Positions 47,183 to 56,094 of a DNA stretch of 64,000 bases are shown here, in pieces. Source of the stretch: Candidatus Desulfovibrio intestinipullorum (lineage in GTDB: Bacteria > Desulfobacterota > Desulfovibrionia > Desulfovibrionales > Desulfovibrionaceae). Within the stretch, counting starts at the first letter, position 1; the number at the start of each line of letters is the position of its first letter. The position numbers and the translations under genes were made by a program. The notes below the pieces were generated by a model. It worked only from the letters and a program-made list of their open reading frames with translations. It ran no database searches and was not told the DNA's origin. Location: positions 17,974 to 81,973 of the forward strand of contig DXHV01000063.1 in assembly GCA_019113165.1 (NCBI GenBank), written 5' to 3'.

Positions 47183-47524
47183 TCAGCTGGCCAGGCCGAA
47201 GTAGCGCATGCCGGCCACAAAGGCCATGGCAAAGACGATGGTGGCAAAGAAGTTGCGGACAATCAGGCAGAAGACGGTTGCCGCGATGGCTGCGAGCAGA
47301 AAGAGATTGTCCAGGGGATTGGGATTGAAGCTGCCGCCGTAGAGAAAGACATCGGGCGCGACCAGGGCTGCCATGACGGCGGCCGGAATGAAGTTGAGCC
47401 AGTCCTTGAGCCAGGAAGGCAGATCCTTGGAAAAGACATAGAGGGGCAGAAGGCGCGGAAGCCAGGTGGCCAGAGTGCACAGAAGGATGCAGAGCACCAT
47501 GGCGGAGAGGGAAGTTGTGCTCAT
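47183..47524 (-). CDS. azlD: AzlD-family branched-chain amino acid transport protein
   Basis: Small 4-TM protein with TWLPRLLPLYVFSKDLPSWLKDWLNFIPAAVMAALVAP; overlaps azlC. Confidence 0.9.
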   Translation of the reverse strand: MSTTSLSAMVLCILLCTLATWLPRLLPLYVFSKDLPSWLKDWLNFIPAAVMAALVAPDVFLYGGSFNPNPLDNLFLLAAIAATVFCLIVRNFFATIVFAMAFVAGMRYFGLAS

Positions 47525-48249
47525 GCGGCCTCCCCGGGCTTTGCCCGTCTGGCCAGCAGGGTGCCCATGGTGGCGGCCAGGATGGTGGCCAGCACCACAT
47601 TCCACTGATGCAGGCCTGCCAGATGCAGGGCCACGGAGAAGAAGGCGGCGAGCACGGCCGTGATGGTATGCAGCCTGTCCGTGCACTGGGGGATGAGCAG
47701 AGCCAGGAACATGGCCGAGATGGCGTAGTCAAGGCCCAGGGGCTTGACGTCCGTGACCACGCTGCCGCACAGGCCGCCCACCAGGGTGCCCAGAACCCAG
47801 GAGGCCTGGGCCAGGGTGGTAGCCGAGAAGATGGCCGTGCGGTTGAGCTTCCAGCCCTGCTGGAAGGCCGTGATGTGCACGGCAAAGAGCTCGTCCGTGA
47901 TCTGCCAGCCATAGATGAAGCGCGAGAGGCCCTTCAGGGACCGGACATGGGGTGCCAGGGCCACGGCCATGAGCACGTAGCGCAGATTGGTCACAAAGAC
48001 GGCCAGGGCCGTGGAAATGTAGCCTGCTCCGGCAAACCACAGGGAAATGGTGATGAACTGTCCGGACCCGGCAAACATGAGGACGGACGTGGCCGTAGCC
48101 AGCCAGATCGGCATGCCCTGCTGCGTGGCCAGCACGCCGAAGGCAAAGGCCACGGGCGCATAACCGAGCACAATGGGCAGGGATCGGGAAAAGCCAAGCT
48201 TCATGGCCTGAGCCGTGCTCAGGCTGTCCTGGGGGAGAGTGTCAGACAT
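47521..48249 (-). CDS. azlC: AzlC-family ABC-independent branched-chain amino acid exporter
   Basis: LPIVLGYAPVAFAFGVLATQQG, FAGSGQF, NLRYVLMAVALAP. Confidence 0.93.
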   Translation of the reverse strand: MSDTLPQDSLSTAQAMKLGFSRSLPIVLGYAPVAFAFGVLATQQGMPIWLATATSVLMFAGSGQFITISLWFAGAGYISTALAVFVTNLRYVLMAVALAPHVRSLKGLSRFIYGWQITDELFAVHITAFQQGWKLNRTAIFSATTLAQASWVLGTLVGGLCGSVVTDVKPLGLDYAISAMFLALLIPQCTDRLHTITAVLAAFFSVALHLAGLHQWNVVLATILAATMGTLLARRAKPGEAA

Positions 48250-48418
48250 GGCGTTCCATGCAGGCTCCGGGAGCCTGCGGGTTGATGATGGTGAACAAAC
48301 AACTGGGGGGCAGTGTGACCGGACCTTGAGAAGGGCGCAGCCCCTGTGGCACAATGCCTGGAACAGATCGTTCCTTTCTCATGGCAAGACAGAAGACAAT
48401 ATCAAGGAGTCCCATCCC

Positions 48419-49237
48419 ATGTCCGGCACAAAACTCTATTGCGTCATCGGCCAGCCCCTTGGCCATTCGCTCAGTCCGCTCATTCACAACCAGGCCTTTG
48501 CCGAAACGGGTACAGAGGGCGTGTACCTGGCCTTTCCTCAGACAGAGGAACATCTGGCCGCCTTCTTCGAGGCCATGCGCATCCTGCCCATCTCCGGCTG
48601 CAACATAACCCTGCCCTTCAAGGTGCGTTCCATGGACTACGTGGACAGGGTGAGCGAGCGGGCCCGGCGCGTGGGCGCCATCAACACGGTGTACTGGCAG
48701 GACGGAGCGCTTGTGGGCGAAAACACGGACGTGACCGGCTTCATGGCGCCCCTGCTTGGCAGAAAGTTTCGGCAGGCCCTTGTTCTTGGGGCTGGCGGCG
48801 TATCCAGGGCTGCCCTTGCCGCCCTGCAGGAGCTTGGGCTGGAGCGCATCTGCCTTGCCAACCGCTCCCATGACAGGGCCCTGGAGCTTGCCGCCGAGTT
48901 CGGCACGGACTGCGTGCCCTGGGAACAGCGCGGGGAAGTGAACTGCGATCTCGTGGTCAATGCCACAAGCCTTGGCATGAAGGGCGCCCGTGAGGACGAC
49001 ACCCCCTACGAGGCCGGCTTCTTTACCGGGCGCACGGGCCTTGCCTATGACATTGTCTACACGCCCGAGCAGACGCGCTTTCTGCGCGAGGCCGCAGCCG
49101 CGGGCTGGCAGACGCAGAGCGGCGTGGCCATGTTCGTGGAACAGGCCCGTGCCGCCTTTGCCCTGTGGACAGGCGTGCCCATGCCCGCAGAGAGCGCCTA
49201 TGCGGCCGTGCGCAGGGCCCTGGCAGAGCGCGGCTGA
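48419..49237 (+). CDS. aroE: Shikimate dehydrogenase
   Basis: YCVIGQPLGHSLSPLIHNQAF, CNITLPFKV, GENTDVTGF, VNATSLGMKG. Confidence 0.95.
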   Translation: MSGTKLYCVIGQPLGHSLSPLIHNQAFAETGTEGVYLAFPQTEEHLAAFFEAMRILPISGCNITLPFKVRSMDYVDRVSERARRVGAINTVYWQDGALVGENTDVTGFMAPLLGRKFRQALVLGAGGVSRAALAALQELGLERICLANRSHDRALELAAEFGTDCVPWEQRGEVNCDLVVNATSLGMKGAREDDTPYEAGFFTGRTGLAYDIVYTPEQTRFLREAAAAGWQTQSGVAMFVEQARAAFALWTGVPMPAESAYAAVRRALAERG

Positions 49238-49275
49238 TCAGGGGGGACTTTGCAAGGCCTCCTTGCCGGACCCCT

Positions 49276-49312
49276 TGCACAAAAAAGGGGGAGTGTGCTC
49301 GGGGCACACTCC
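49276..49312 (-). terminator. Terminator between convergent aroE and Sel1-repeat gene
   Basis: GGGAGTGTGC-TCGGG-GCACACTCCC; U-tract on minus from AAAAAA upstream. Confidence 0.8.
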
Positions 49313-49363
49313 CAGGGGATTTGCGGTTTGATCAAACGACAGGCCTGATGGCCAGGTTGCCGG

Positions 49364-50422
49364 CTATTTGCCTGCCTTGGTGCGCTTGAGCTGGCGCAGG
49401 GCCTTCTTGGCGTCGGGATCGCCGTTATTGGCGGCCAGGGTGTACCAGCGCCTGGCCTCGTCGATGTCCAGCGGCACGCCCGTGCCCTGCTCGTACATGA
49501 GGCCCAGGCTGTACTGGGCGGCACTCTCGTTGTTTTCGGCAGCCTTGCGGTACCATTCAACGGCCTTGCCGTAGTCCTGGGGCACGCCGTGGCCCTGTTC
49601 GTAGAGAAAGCCTATGTTGTACTGGGCCGGACCATAGCCCTGATCCGCAGCCTTCTGGTACCACTGCAGGGCCTTGCCGTAATCCAGGGCATAGCCGCGG
49701 CCCTGGGCGTACATGAAGGCCAGATTGTTCTGGGCCTTGGGATGATCCTGTTCGGCGGCCTTTTCCAGCCAGTGCACGGCCTTTGTGTCGTCCTGGTTGC
49801 TGCCCCTGGAGTTCATGTAGATCCAGCCAAGGGAGTACTGGGCGTCGGCCAGGCCCTGGTTGGCGGCCCGCGAGTACCAGTCTATGGCCTTGTCCTCGTC
49901 GCGCTTCACGCCCCTGCCGTTGGCATAGAGAAAGCCCAGGTTGTACTGGGCCAGGGCATGGCCCTGTTCGGCAGCCCTGGTAAACCATCTGGAGGCCTCC
50001 AGGAAGTTGCGGCGCACACCCTCGCCCATGGCCAGGACCTGACCATAGGCATTCTGGCCGCGCACATCGCCCTGCTCGGCAGCGATCTTGAAGTACTGGG
50101 CTGCCCTGGTGCGGCTTTTGCGGACGCCCTTGCCGCTCTGGATGAGCCGGCCGAGCACAAAGGCCGCCTCGGCGTTCTTCTTGTTGGCCAGGGGAGTGAG
50201 GAGCGCCACGGCTGTGCGGTAGTCTTCCTTGTCCAGGGCTTCCTGAACAAGCTGCAGAGTGGCCTGATCCTCGCTGGTCGTGCGCTGGGCTGCTTCTGCG
50301 GCAGGCTGTCCCTTGGCGGCCAGGGCGTCCGGGACCGCAAGGACCAGGGGGCAGAAGACCGTGCACAGGACAAGCAGAGCCAGGGCAGGACCAGAAGAGC
50401 GAAAGAGAGACGTAGGGGACAT
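49364..50422 (-). CDS. Secreted Sel1-like tetratricopeptide repeat protein
   Basis: Signal peptide; repeated A-x-x-W-Y-x-x-A-A-x-Q-G-x-A-x-A-Q-Y-x-L-G-x-x-Y-x-x-G units. Confidence 0.93.
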   Translation of the reverse strand: MSPTSLFRSSGPALALLVLCTVFCPLVLAVPDALAAKGQPAAEAAQRTTSEDQATLQLVQEALDKEDYRTAVALLTPLANKKNAEAAFVLGRLIQSGKGVRKSRTRAAQYFKIAAEQGDVRGQNAYGQVLAMGEGVRRNFLEASRWFTRAAEQGHALAQYNLGFLYANGRGVKRDEDKAIDWYSRAANQGLADAQYSLGWIYMNSRGSNQDDTKAVHWLEKAAEQDHPKAQNNLAFMYAQGRGYALDYGKALQWYQKAADQGYGPAQYNIGFLYEQGHGVPQDYGKAVEWYRKAAENNESAAQYSLGLMYEQGTGVPLDIDEARRWYTLAANNGDPDAKKALRQLKRTKAGK

Positions 50423-50563
50423 GTGGCTCCTGACAGACCGCGGCCCTTCAGGCCACGGTTCATGACGAAAGAAACAGGAAAAAGGCAAAAAAGAGCGGAC
50501 AGCCAGGCGCAGGCGCAGGCGATGGCCCGTGCGGGCTTTGTCCTGGTCTTTTCTTGAAAGGAG

Positions 50564-52339
50564 CTAGAGGCGCCTGAGCATGCCCGTCCACAGGGCATCG
50601 CAGTGCCGTCTGCTCGAGTGGGCAAAGGCATCCAGGAAGGCCTGTCTGGCCTTCTGCACGGGATCCGACTGCCACCAGGCAGCGGGATTGTCCCAGATGG
50701 CGTCCACCTGCATGGCGGCTGCTTCGGCACTGGAGTGCCAGATGCCCACCTGGGCAAGCTGCAAAAGAAGGCGCTGGAAGGCGGCATTGACCGGCCAGCA
50801 GGAGGGATCCCAGTAGCAGACAAGGGGAACGTTGGCGGCCATGGCTTCCAGCAGGGTGGTTCCGTGATGATCAAGAACCAGCAGATGACAGTTGAGGATC
50901 TGCGGGGTCAGGGGACCCGAGCACAGGTGCACCCTGGAAAAGCGGGTCAGCACCCAGGGCGCATCATCCAGGGTGCCTGGCACGGGAAAGTAGGGCCGGT
51001 AGAGGGTGCACTCCTGTCGCCTTTTGCCCAGGGCCTCCACAAACCACTGCTTGTCGTCCCGGTACTGGACGTTTTGCAGAGGGGTGGGGTGGGAATCCAG
51101 CTGATAGCCGATGGTCGGCATTTCCGTGCCCACAAAGATGAGCGTCCTGTTGCCGCCGCGCCAGCAGTTGTGCAGGCGACAGAGCTGCGGAGCCGGCAGG
51201 GGCACAAAGTTGGCCTTGCCGCAGACAGGCCCCAGGGCGCTTTCCTGTTCGGTCCAGCCCCAGGTGATGAAGGCATGCTGGGTGTATTCCACAAGCTCCA
51301 TGGCCGAGATGTGCTGCATCATGCCGTAGTTGCCGCCATGCTGCACGCAGACAAGCCGTCCACCCCTGGCCCGCCACAGGGCAAGGCTCTGCCTGTAGGA
51401 CGCGTCCTCGTACAGGAGGATGCTGGCCGCCCGCACCCGCGGCTCCTTCATGGGCGTCACGCGCCCTTCGGGATGTCTGAGGTCGCGCAGGCTCTGCGGC
51501 AGCAGGTTCATGAAGAGGGGCAGGGGATCCACGGGCAGATTCAGGATCGCTCCGGTCACGCTGCTTGCGTAGAACTCGCGCAAGGGGCGGGAGTGGTCTT
51601 CGCTGCGGCTTGCATGGCGCAGGGCCAGGGAGTAGCGCAGGGCCCGCACAAGGCCCATGCCCTTGAGCGGCGGGAAGGGCAGGCGCAGCAGCATGCGGCG
51701 CAGGGCGTCCTTGAGTCGTGCGCCCGTGCCCTCGGGCCTGTGCTGCGGATACTCCTCGCTGACACAGGCCCCCTCGGTCACGGTCCAGGCTTGTGGGCAG
51801 AGGGGCCGCAAAAGGCAGGAAAAGATCCAGTGGATGCAGGCGGGATTGAGGCAGCCGTGCAGGATCACGTCCGCATCTGTGCCCATGTGAAAGGTGCACT
51901 CTTCGGGCAGAAGCTCGACCTGCAGGGCCTCTTTGCCGTGCGTGTCCACCAGGGCCTGAACACGGTACCAGATTTCGACAAGGATGCGGGCCACGTTGAT
52001 GCAGTAGGGGGAAAGCAGAAGTTCCCAGTAGTCCTCAGGCAGGTCGTGGTCCGGCTGCAGCTGCCTGGCCAGTCGCGGAATCATGTCGCTTGCCAGGGAC
52101 AGGGCCTGACCTATGGCCTTTTTCTGCAGTGTCCTGTCCGTCAGGGGTTCAGGGGCAAGGGCATAGTGATCTTCCCAGTCCGGAAAGAAGTCTTCCCGGC
52201 CGGCAAAGCACCAGGGGCCTGCGGCAAGAACGGTGGCAGGATCGGAAGGGATAGGCATGGACCCCAGGACAAGGTGTTTCAGGACAGGCTCGCTGGCAGG
52301 GGTGCTGGCGTCGGAGTTCTGGCTCGTTATAAGATGCAT
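50564..52339 (-). CDS. LIC12162-family putative transferase (surface glycan associated)
   Basis: HLVLGSMPI ... WEDHYALAPE ... YWELLLSPYCINVARILVEIWYRV ... VQHGGNYGMMQH ... LLVLDHHGTTLLEAMAANVPLVCYWDP. Confidence 0.7.
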   Translation of the reverse strand: MHLITSQNSDASTPASEPVLKHLVLGSMPIPSDPATVLAAGPWCFAGREDFFPDWEDHYALAPEPLTDRTLQKKAIGQALSLASDMIPRLARQLQPDHDLPEDYWELLLSPYCINVARILVEIWYRVQALVDTHGKEALQVELLPEECTFHMGTDADVILHGCLNPACIHWIFSCLLRPLCPQAWTVTEGACVSEEYPQHRPEGTGARLKDALRRMLLRLPFPPLKGMGLVRALRYSLALRHASRSEDHSRPLREFYASSVTGAILNLPVDPLPLFMNLLPQSLRDLRHPEGRVTPMKEPRVRAASILLYEDASYRQSLALWRARGGRLVCVQHGGNYGMMQHISAMELVEYTQHAFITWGWTEQESALGPVCGKANFVPLPAPQLCRLHNCWRGGNRTLIFVGTEMPTIGYQLDSHPTPLQNVQYRDDKQWFVEALGKRRQECTLYRPYFPVPGTLDDAPWVLTRFSRVHLCSGPLTPQILNCHLLVLDHHGTTLLEAMAANVPLVCYWDPSCWPVNAAFQRLLLQLAQVGIWHSSAEAAAMQVDAIWDNPAAWWQSDPVQKARQAFLDAFAHSSRRHCDALWTGMLRRL

Positions 52340-52453
52340 GGTCTTGTGCGCAAAAACGGGCAGGTCCGCAAGGCTGCGGGACCTGCCGCAAGGAAGGAAT
52401 ACGTCTGTCCCTGACAGGCAGGGAACGTGTCTGGAAGGGAATCTGGAAGGGGG

Positions 52454-53515
52454 CTAGCGGTCGAGGTCGGCCCAGGAGAGCACGGTGTCCTCGGGGATGT
52501 CCCTGCGGGCCCGCATGCCGAGTACTTCGTCGATGCAGCGAGGGGAAATGCCGTGGGCAGGACGCTTCCAGGTGAGATCGTCTCTGGTCAGGACGCAGCC
52601 CCTGGCAATGGGACGGGCGGCAACCAGGGAACGCCTGGCATTCTGGCGGGCTGGCTCCTCGGACGGATAGGAGCGCACGGCAAAATCGCCCACGCTGGTC
52701 AGAACGGCCTGCATCCTGCTGCGGAACAGGGCCAGATCGTTCTTGTCCATGGCATGGTAGTGATCGTTGCCAGGCAGGGTCTTGTCAAAGGTGAAGTGCT
52801 TTTCCAGAATGCGGGCGCCCAGCAGAGTGGCCGTTACGAGAATGTGCATGTCGTCGGGCAGGGTATGATCGGAGTACCCTATGGGCAGGTGCGGAAAATG
52901 GCGCCTGAGTCCCACAATCATGCCCAGCCCCGCGTTTTCGTCCAGAGTGGGATAGTTGAGCACACAGTGCAACAGGGCCAGCCTGTTGCCCTTTGCCTCT
53001 ATCCATTCCACGGCCTCGGCCACTTCATGCAGGGCAGAGGCGCCGGTGGAGAGCAGGATGGGCTTGCCGAAGTCGCACAGGTATTCGATGAAGGGCTTGT
53101 TGGTGATGTCCGAAGAGGAAATCTTGAAGACATCCATGAGGGGATCGAGGAAGCGGGCGCTTTCCACGTCAAAGGGCGTGGACATGAAGGCAATGCCTTC
53201 GTCGTCGCACCAACGCTTGAGCTGCTCGAATTCCTTTTTCCAGAAGGAGTCGTGCCTGGTGAAGAGCTCGTACTGGCTTTTGGTGGGTTCCTTGGTGGTA
53301 TCCCAGTAGGCAGGGGAGTCCTTGGAGGCCAGGGTGCCGGCCTTGTAGGTCTGGAACTTGATGGCGTCAGCGCCGCCTTCCCGGGCTTCGCAGATGAGGC
53401 GCTTGGCAAGATCCATGCTGCCTTCATGGTTTACACCGGCCTCGGCAATGATATAGGGCATGGGAATGCGGGGTTCCACAGCCGGAACAGTGAGATAGTC
53501 AAGAATATTCTGCAT
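52454..53515 (-). CDS. NeuB-family sialic/pseudaminic/legionaminic acid synthase
   Basis: PYIIAEAGVNHEGSMDLAKRLI, ADAIKFQTYKAGTL, KISSSDITNKPFIEYL, GYSDHT, EKHFTFDKTLPGNDH; C-terminal SAF domain. Confidence 0.93.
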   Translation of the reverse strand: MQNILDYLTVPAVEPRIPMPYIIAEAGVNHEGSMDLAKRLICEAREGGADAIKFQTYKAGTLASKDSPAYWDTTKEPTKSQYELFTRHDSFWKKEFEQLKRWCDDEGIAFMSTPFDVESARFLDPLMDVFKISSSDITNKPFIEYLCDFGKPILLSTGASALHEVAEAVEWIEAKGNRLALLHCVLNYPTLDENAGLGMIVGLRRHFPHLPIGYSDHTLPDDMHILVTATLLGARILEKHFTFDKTLPGNDHYHAMDKNDLALFRSRMQAVLTSVGDFAVRSYPSEEPARQNARRSLVAARPIARGCVLTRDDLTWKRPAHGISPRCIDEVLGMRARRDIPEDTVLSWADLDR

Positions 53516-53798
53516 GATATCGGCTCCGATGCGGGCAGAGCCCGCCGGTTGAAGGCGTAAGGATGTCTGCAGACGGCCTTAAGGCACGTCTTTGCACTTG
53601 AGGCAAGGCTGTGAGTCTGCTAGCACAGAAGCGCCTGAAAGGCAAAAAAGGCCTCCTGTCCAAGGGCGGACCGGAAGCCTGAAAAAACAAGGGAATGCCG
53701 AGGAGCAATGCCGCTGCGGGGCTGTCTCTGCCCTGTGCGCTGGCAGGACTCCCTGCATGCACACTGGTACGCAACAAGATACAGAGGGAGGAGACGAG

Positions 53799-54449
53799 AT
53801 GGCAGAGCTGGAAAGGGTTGTTTTGGCGACACACAATGCCGGCAAGGTCCGGGAACTGGCAGAACCCCTGCGCAGTCTCGGCGTGGAACTGCTCGGTCTG
53901 GAGGCCTTTCCCCAGGTGGGCGAGATCGTGGAAGACGGTACAACCTTTGCCGAAAACGCGCTCATCAAGGCCGCGACCGTGGCCGATGCCACGGGCCTTA
54001 TCAGCATAGCCGACGATTCGGGCCTGGAGGTGGATGCCCTGGACGGCAGGCCAGGCATCTATTCGGCCCGCTATGCCGACGATCTTTTGCCCATGGAGGG
54101 AGAGAGCAGGGATATGCGCAATATCCGCAAGCTGCTCATGGAGCTTAAGGATGTGCCCTACGAGCGGCGCCAGGCACGCTTTGTCTGCTGCATGGCCTGC
54201 GTGAGCCCCGGACTCTACGAGCCCGAGGAGACCCTGGTCGTGCAAGGCATCTGGGAAGGCCGCATCCTGCCTTCCTGCATAGGCAGCAACGGCTTTGGCT
54301 ATGATCCCGTCTTTGCCGACGTGGTGCTGGGCGTCACGGCAGCCCAGCTCACCCGCGAGGAAAAGATGGCGCGCAGCCACAGGGGACAGGCCGTGCAGTC
54401 CCTCATTGCCTGCTGGCCTGAATGGCGGGCCAGCCTGCCCAGGAAATAG
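53799..54449 (+). CDS. rdgB: Non-canonical purine NTP pyrophosphatase (RdgB/HAM1)
   Basis: VVLATHNAGKVRELAEPL, TFAENALIKA, IADDSGLEVDAL, NGFGYDPVF. Confidence 0.95.
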   Translation: MAELERVVLATHNAGKVRELAEPLRSLGVELLGLEAFPQVGEIVEDGTTFAENALIKAATVADATGLISIADDSGLEVDALDGRPGIYSARYADDLLPMEGESRDMRNIRKLLMELKDVPYERRQARFVCCMACVSPGLYEPEETLVVQGIWEGRILPSCIGSNGFGYDPVFADVVLGVTAAQLTREEKMARSHRGQAVQSLIACWPEWRASLPRK

Positions 54450-54464
54450 GGCAGCCGGCAAGGG

Positions 54465-55100
54465 TCAGCTCTGGCGCCAGTCCAGACTGCGCAGGAGCTG
54501 ACCTATGGCAAGGCCCAGACGCAGATGCCCCACTTCGGCCATGTGGTAGCCGTCGCGGGCATCCATGGCGGCCAGAATGCTGCCGCCGTTCAGGAAGAAG
54601 GTGCCGGCCTTGCGGGCCAGGCGCTCCATGGGGGCTGCCAGGTCCTGGCAGAGCACCTCCCTGTCGGCGCCGTAGTCCTGCACAAGATCCTGCAGGGCAC
54701 ACTCGGCCATGGGCGGAGGACTGACCAGGAGGATGTTGAGATCCTGGCCGCAGAGGGCGCGGGCAGTTGTGATCATGCGCAGCAAGTTGGCGCAGATGGC
54801 TGCGGCCGGGAGATTGAGCGGCGGCATCACGTCATTGGTGCCCAGCATGATGACAAGGCCGTTCAGGGGCCCGTGTGCCTGAAGGGCCGGGGCCAGGGTG
54901 GCACCCCCGAGCAGTTCCTTTGGAAAGACCGGGCTCTCCCAGGCACTGCAGCGGCCGTTGAGACCGTCCACCAGGGGCAGGACATTGAGGGCCTGCCTCG
55001 TGACCATGGTCGTGTAGCGCCTGTTGGGCGGCAGGCGTCCGCCGCCCGGGCGGTAGCCCCAGGTATTGGAGTCGCCGTAGAAGAGAACCCGGAGTATCAC
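54465..55100 (-). CDS. SGNH/GDSL-family hydrolase
   Basis: VLFYGDSNTWGYRP (block I), VIMLGTNDV (GxND), DGYHMAEVGH (DxxH). GTG at 55100 overlaps the upstream stop. Confidence 0.9.
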   Translation of the reverse strand: MILRVLFYGDSNTWGYRPGGGRLPPNRRYTTMVTRQALNVLPLVDGLNGRCSAWESPVFPKELLGGATLAPALQAHGPLNGLVIMLGTNDVMPPLNLPAAAICANLLRMITTARALCGQDLNILLVSPPPMAECALQDLVQDYGADREVLCQDLAAPMERLARKAGTFFLNGGSILAAMDARDGYHMAEVGHLRLGLAIGQLLRSLDWRQS

Positions 55101-55612
55101 GGTCGTACCTGCCGAGCCTGGGGAAGGAGCAGGGGATCCGCATTGCGCATCAGGCCAAGGAAGTTCTGGCACTCCTCCCTGTTGCCGGAAATGACGGTCA
55201 GGGCCGTCAGCTCGCCGTTGGTGCCCACCCAGACGAGGGCAGGCGTGCCGGTCATGGTGGCTTCGAGACGCAGCAGTGCGCCGTCCTGCTCTGGGCCGGA
55301 CAGGATGGTGCAGCCGCTTTGTTGCAGGCTTGCGACCAGCTGCTCGCCCGTGGCTGCAAGATCCGTGTTCACGCCGGCTTCCTCAATCTGTATCATGACA
55401 GAGGCATTCTTTTCCTTGTTGTAGTAATGGGCAAGGGAACGCTTCTGGGCATTGTTGAAGCCGGGCGCCATGGAAACCTGCCAGGCATCGGGCACATTGG
55501 CAATGTCATAGAAATCGCAGGTAATGTCCCTGGCAGACGCAGTCTGCAGCTGGGACACAAGGACCAGGACAAGGACGACACAGGCTTGGGACAGGAAACG
55601 GAGAGCGTTCAT
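55097..55612 (-). CDS. Hypothetical secreted protein
   Basis: Signal-peptide-like MNALRFLSQACVVLVLVLVSQLQTASA; translationally coupled to the SGNH hydrolase. Confidence 0.7.
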   Translation of the reverse strand: MNALRFLSQACVVLVLVLVSQLQTASARDITCDFYDIANVPDAWQVSMAPGFNNAQKRSLAHYYNKEKNASVMIQIEEAGVNTDLAATGEQLVASLQQSGCTILSGPEQDGALLRLEATMTGTPALVWVGTNGELTALTVISGNREECQNFLGLMRNADPLLLPQARQVRP

Positions 55613-55900
55613 AAGCTGAAAGATTCGGACAAAACCGGATTTTGAGACAGGAGGGTGGCAGAGAGGCAGTGCTTTTGCCTCCTGCATGAGGGGAAGACAG
55701 ACTATGCTGTGCCCTGGCCGGCCCTGCTTCTATGCAGGGAAACAGGGCCATTGACAGTCTCACAGACGTGAGCCTCAGGCTTCTTGTGCATACAGGACTT
55801 GCCGCAGTGGTGCAACAGAAAATGAGGACATGCATGGGGCATGCGGGCAAGAACAGGGACAAGAAAAGTTCCCTTCCTGTTCTCCCTTGCCGGGAGGCAT

Positions 55901-55935
55901 GAAAAAAGGGCTCCGGCCTGAAGCCGAAGCCCTGT
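55901..55935 (-). terminator. Rho-independent terminator downstream of the metal ATPase (minus strand)
   Basis: Minus strand AGGGCTTCGGC-TTCAG-GCCGGAGCCCTTTTTTC. Confidence 0.7.
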
Positions 55936-55985
55936 TGCCTCAGAAGAGGCCTGCAGAAACTGCCGAGACGGCAAACAGTCTTGCA

Positions 55986-56094
55986 CTAGAGTGGTTTACT
56001 CTTGAAAGGTGCAATACAAATCATCGAAAATAATAGAAATTTCGTTGTATTGCAGTGATAAACCATGTTAAGTTTGAACAGTAAAGCGCTCTAG
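55986..56094. repeat. Nested inverted repeats in an AT-rich patch
   Basis: CTAGAG/CTCTAG (55986/56089), TGGTTTA/TAAACCA (55992/56059), TGCAATACAA/TTGTATTGCA (56010/56045). Confidence 0.7.
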
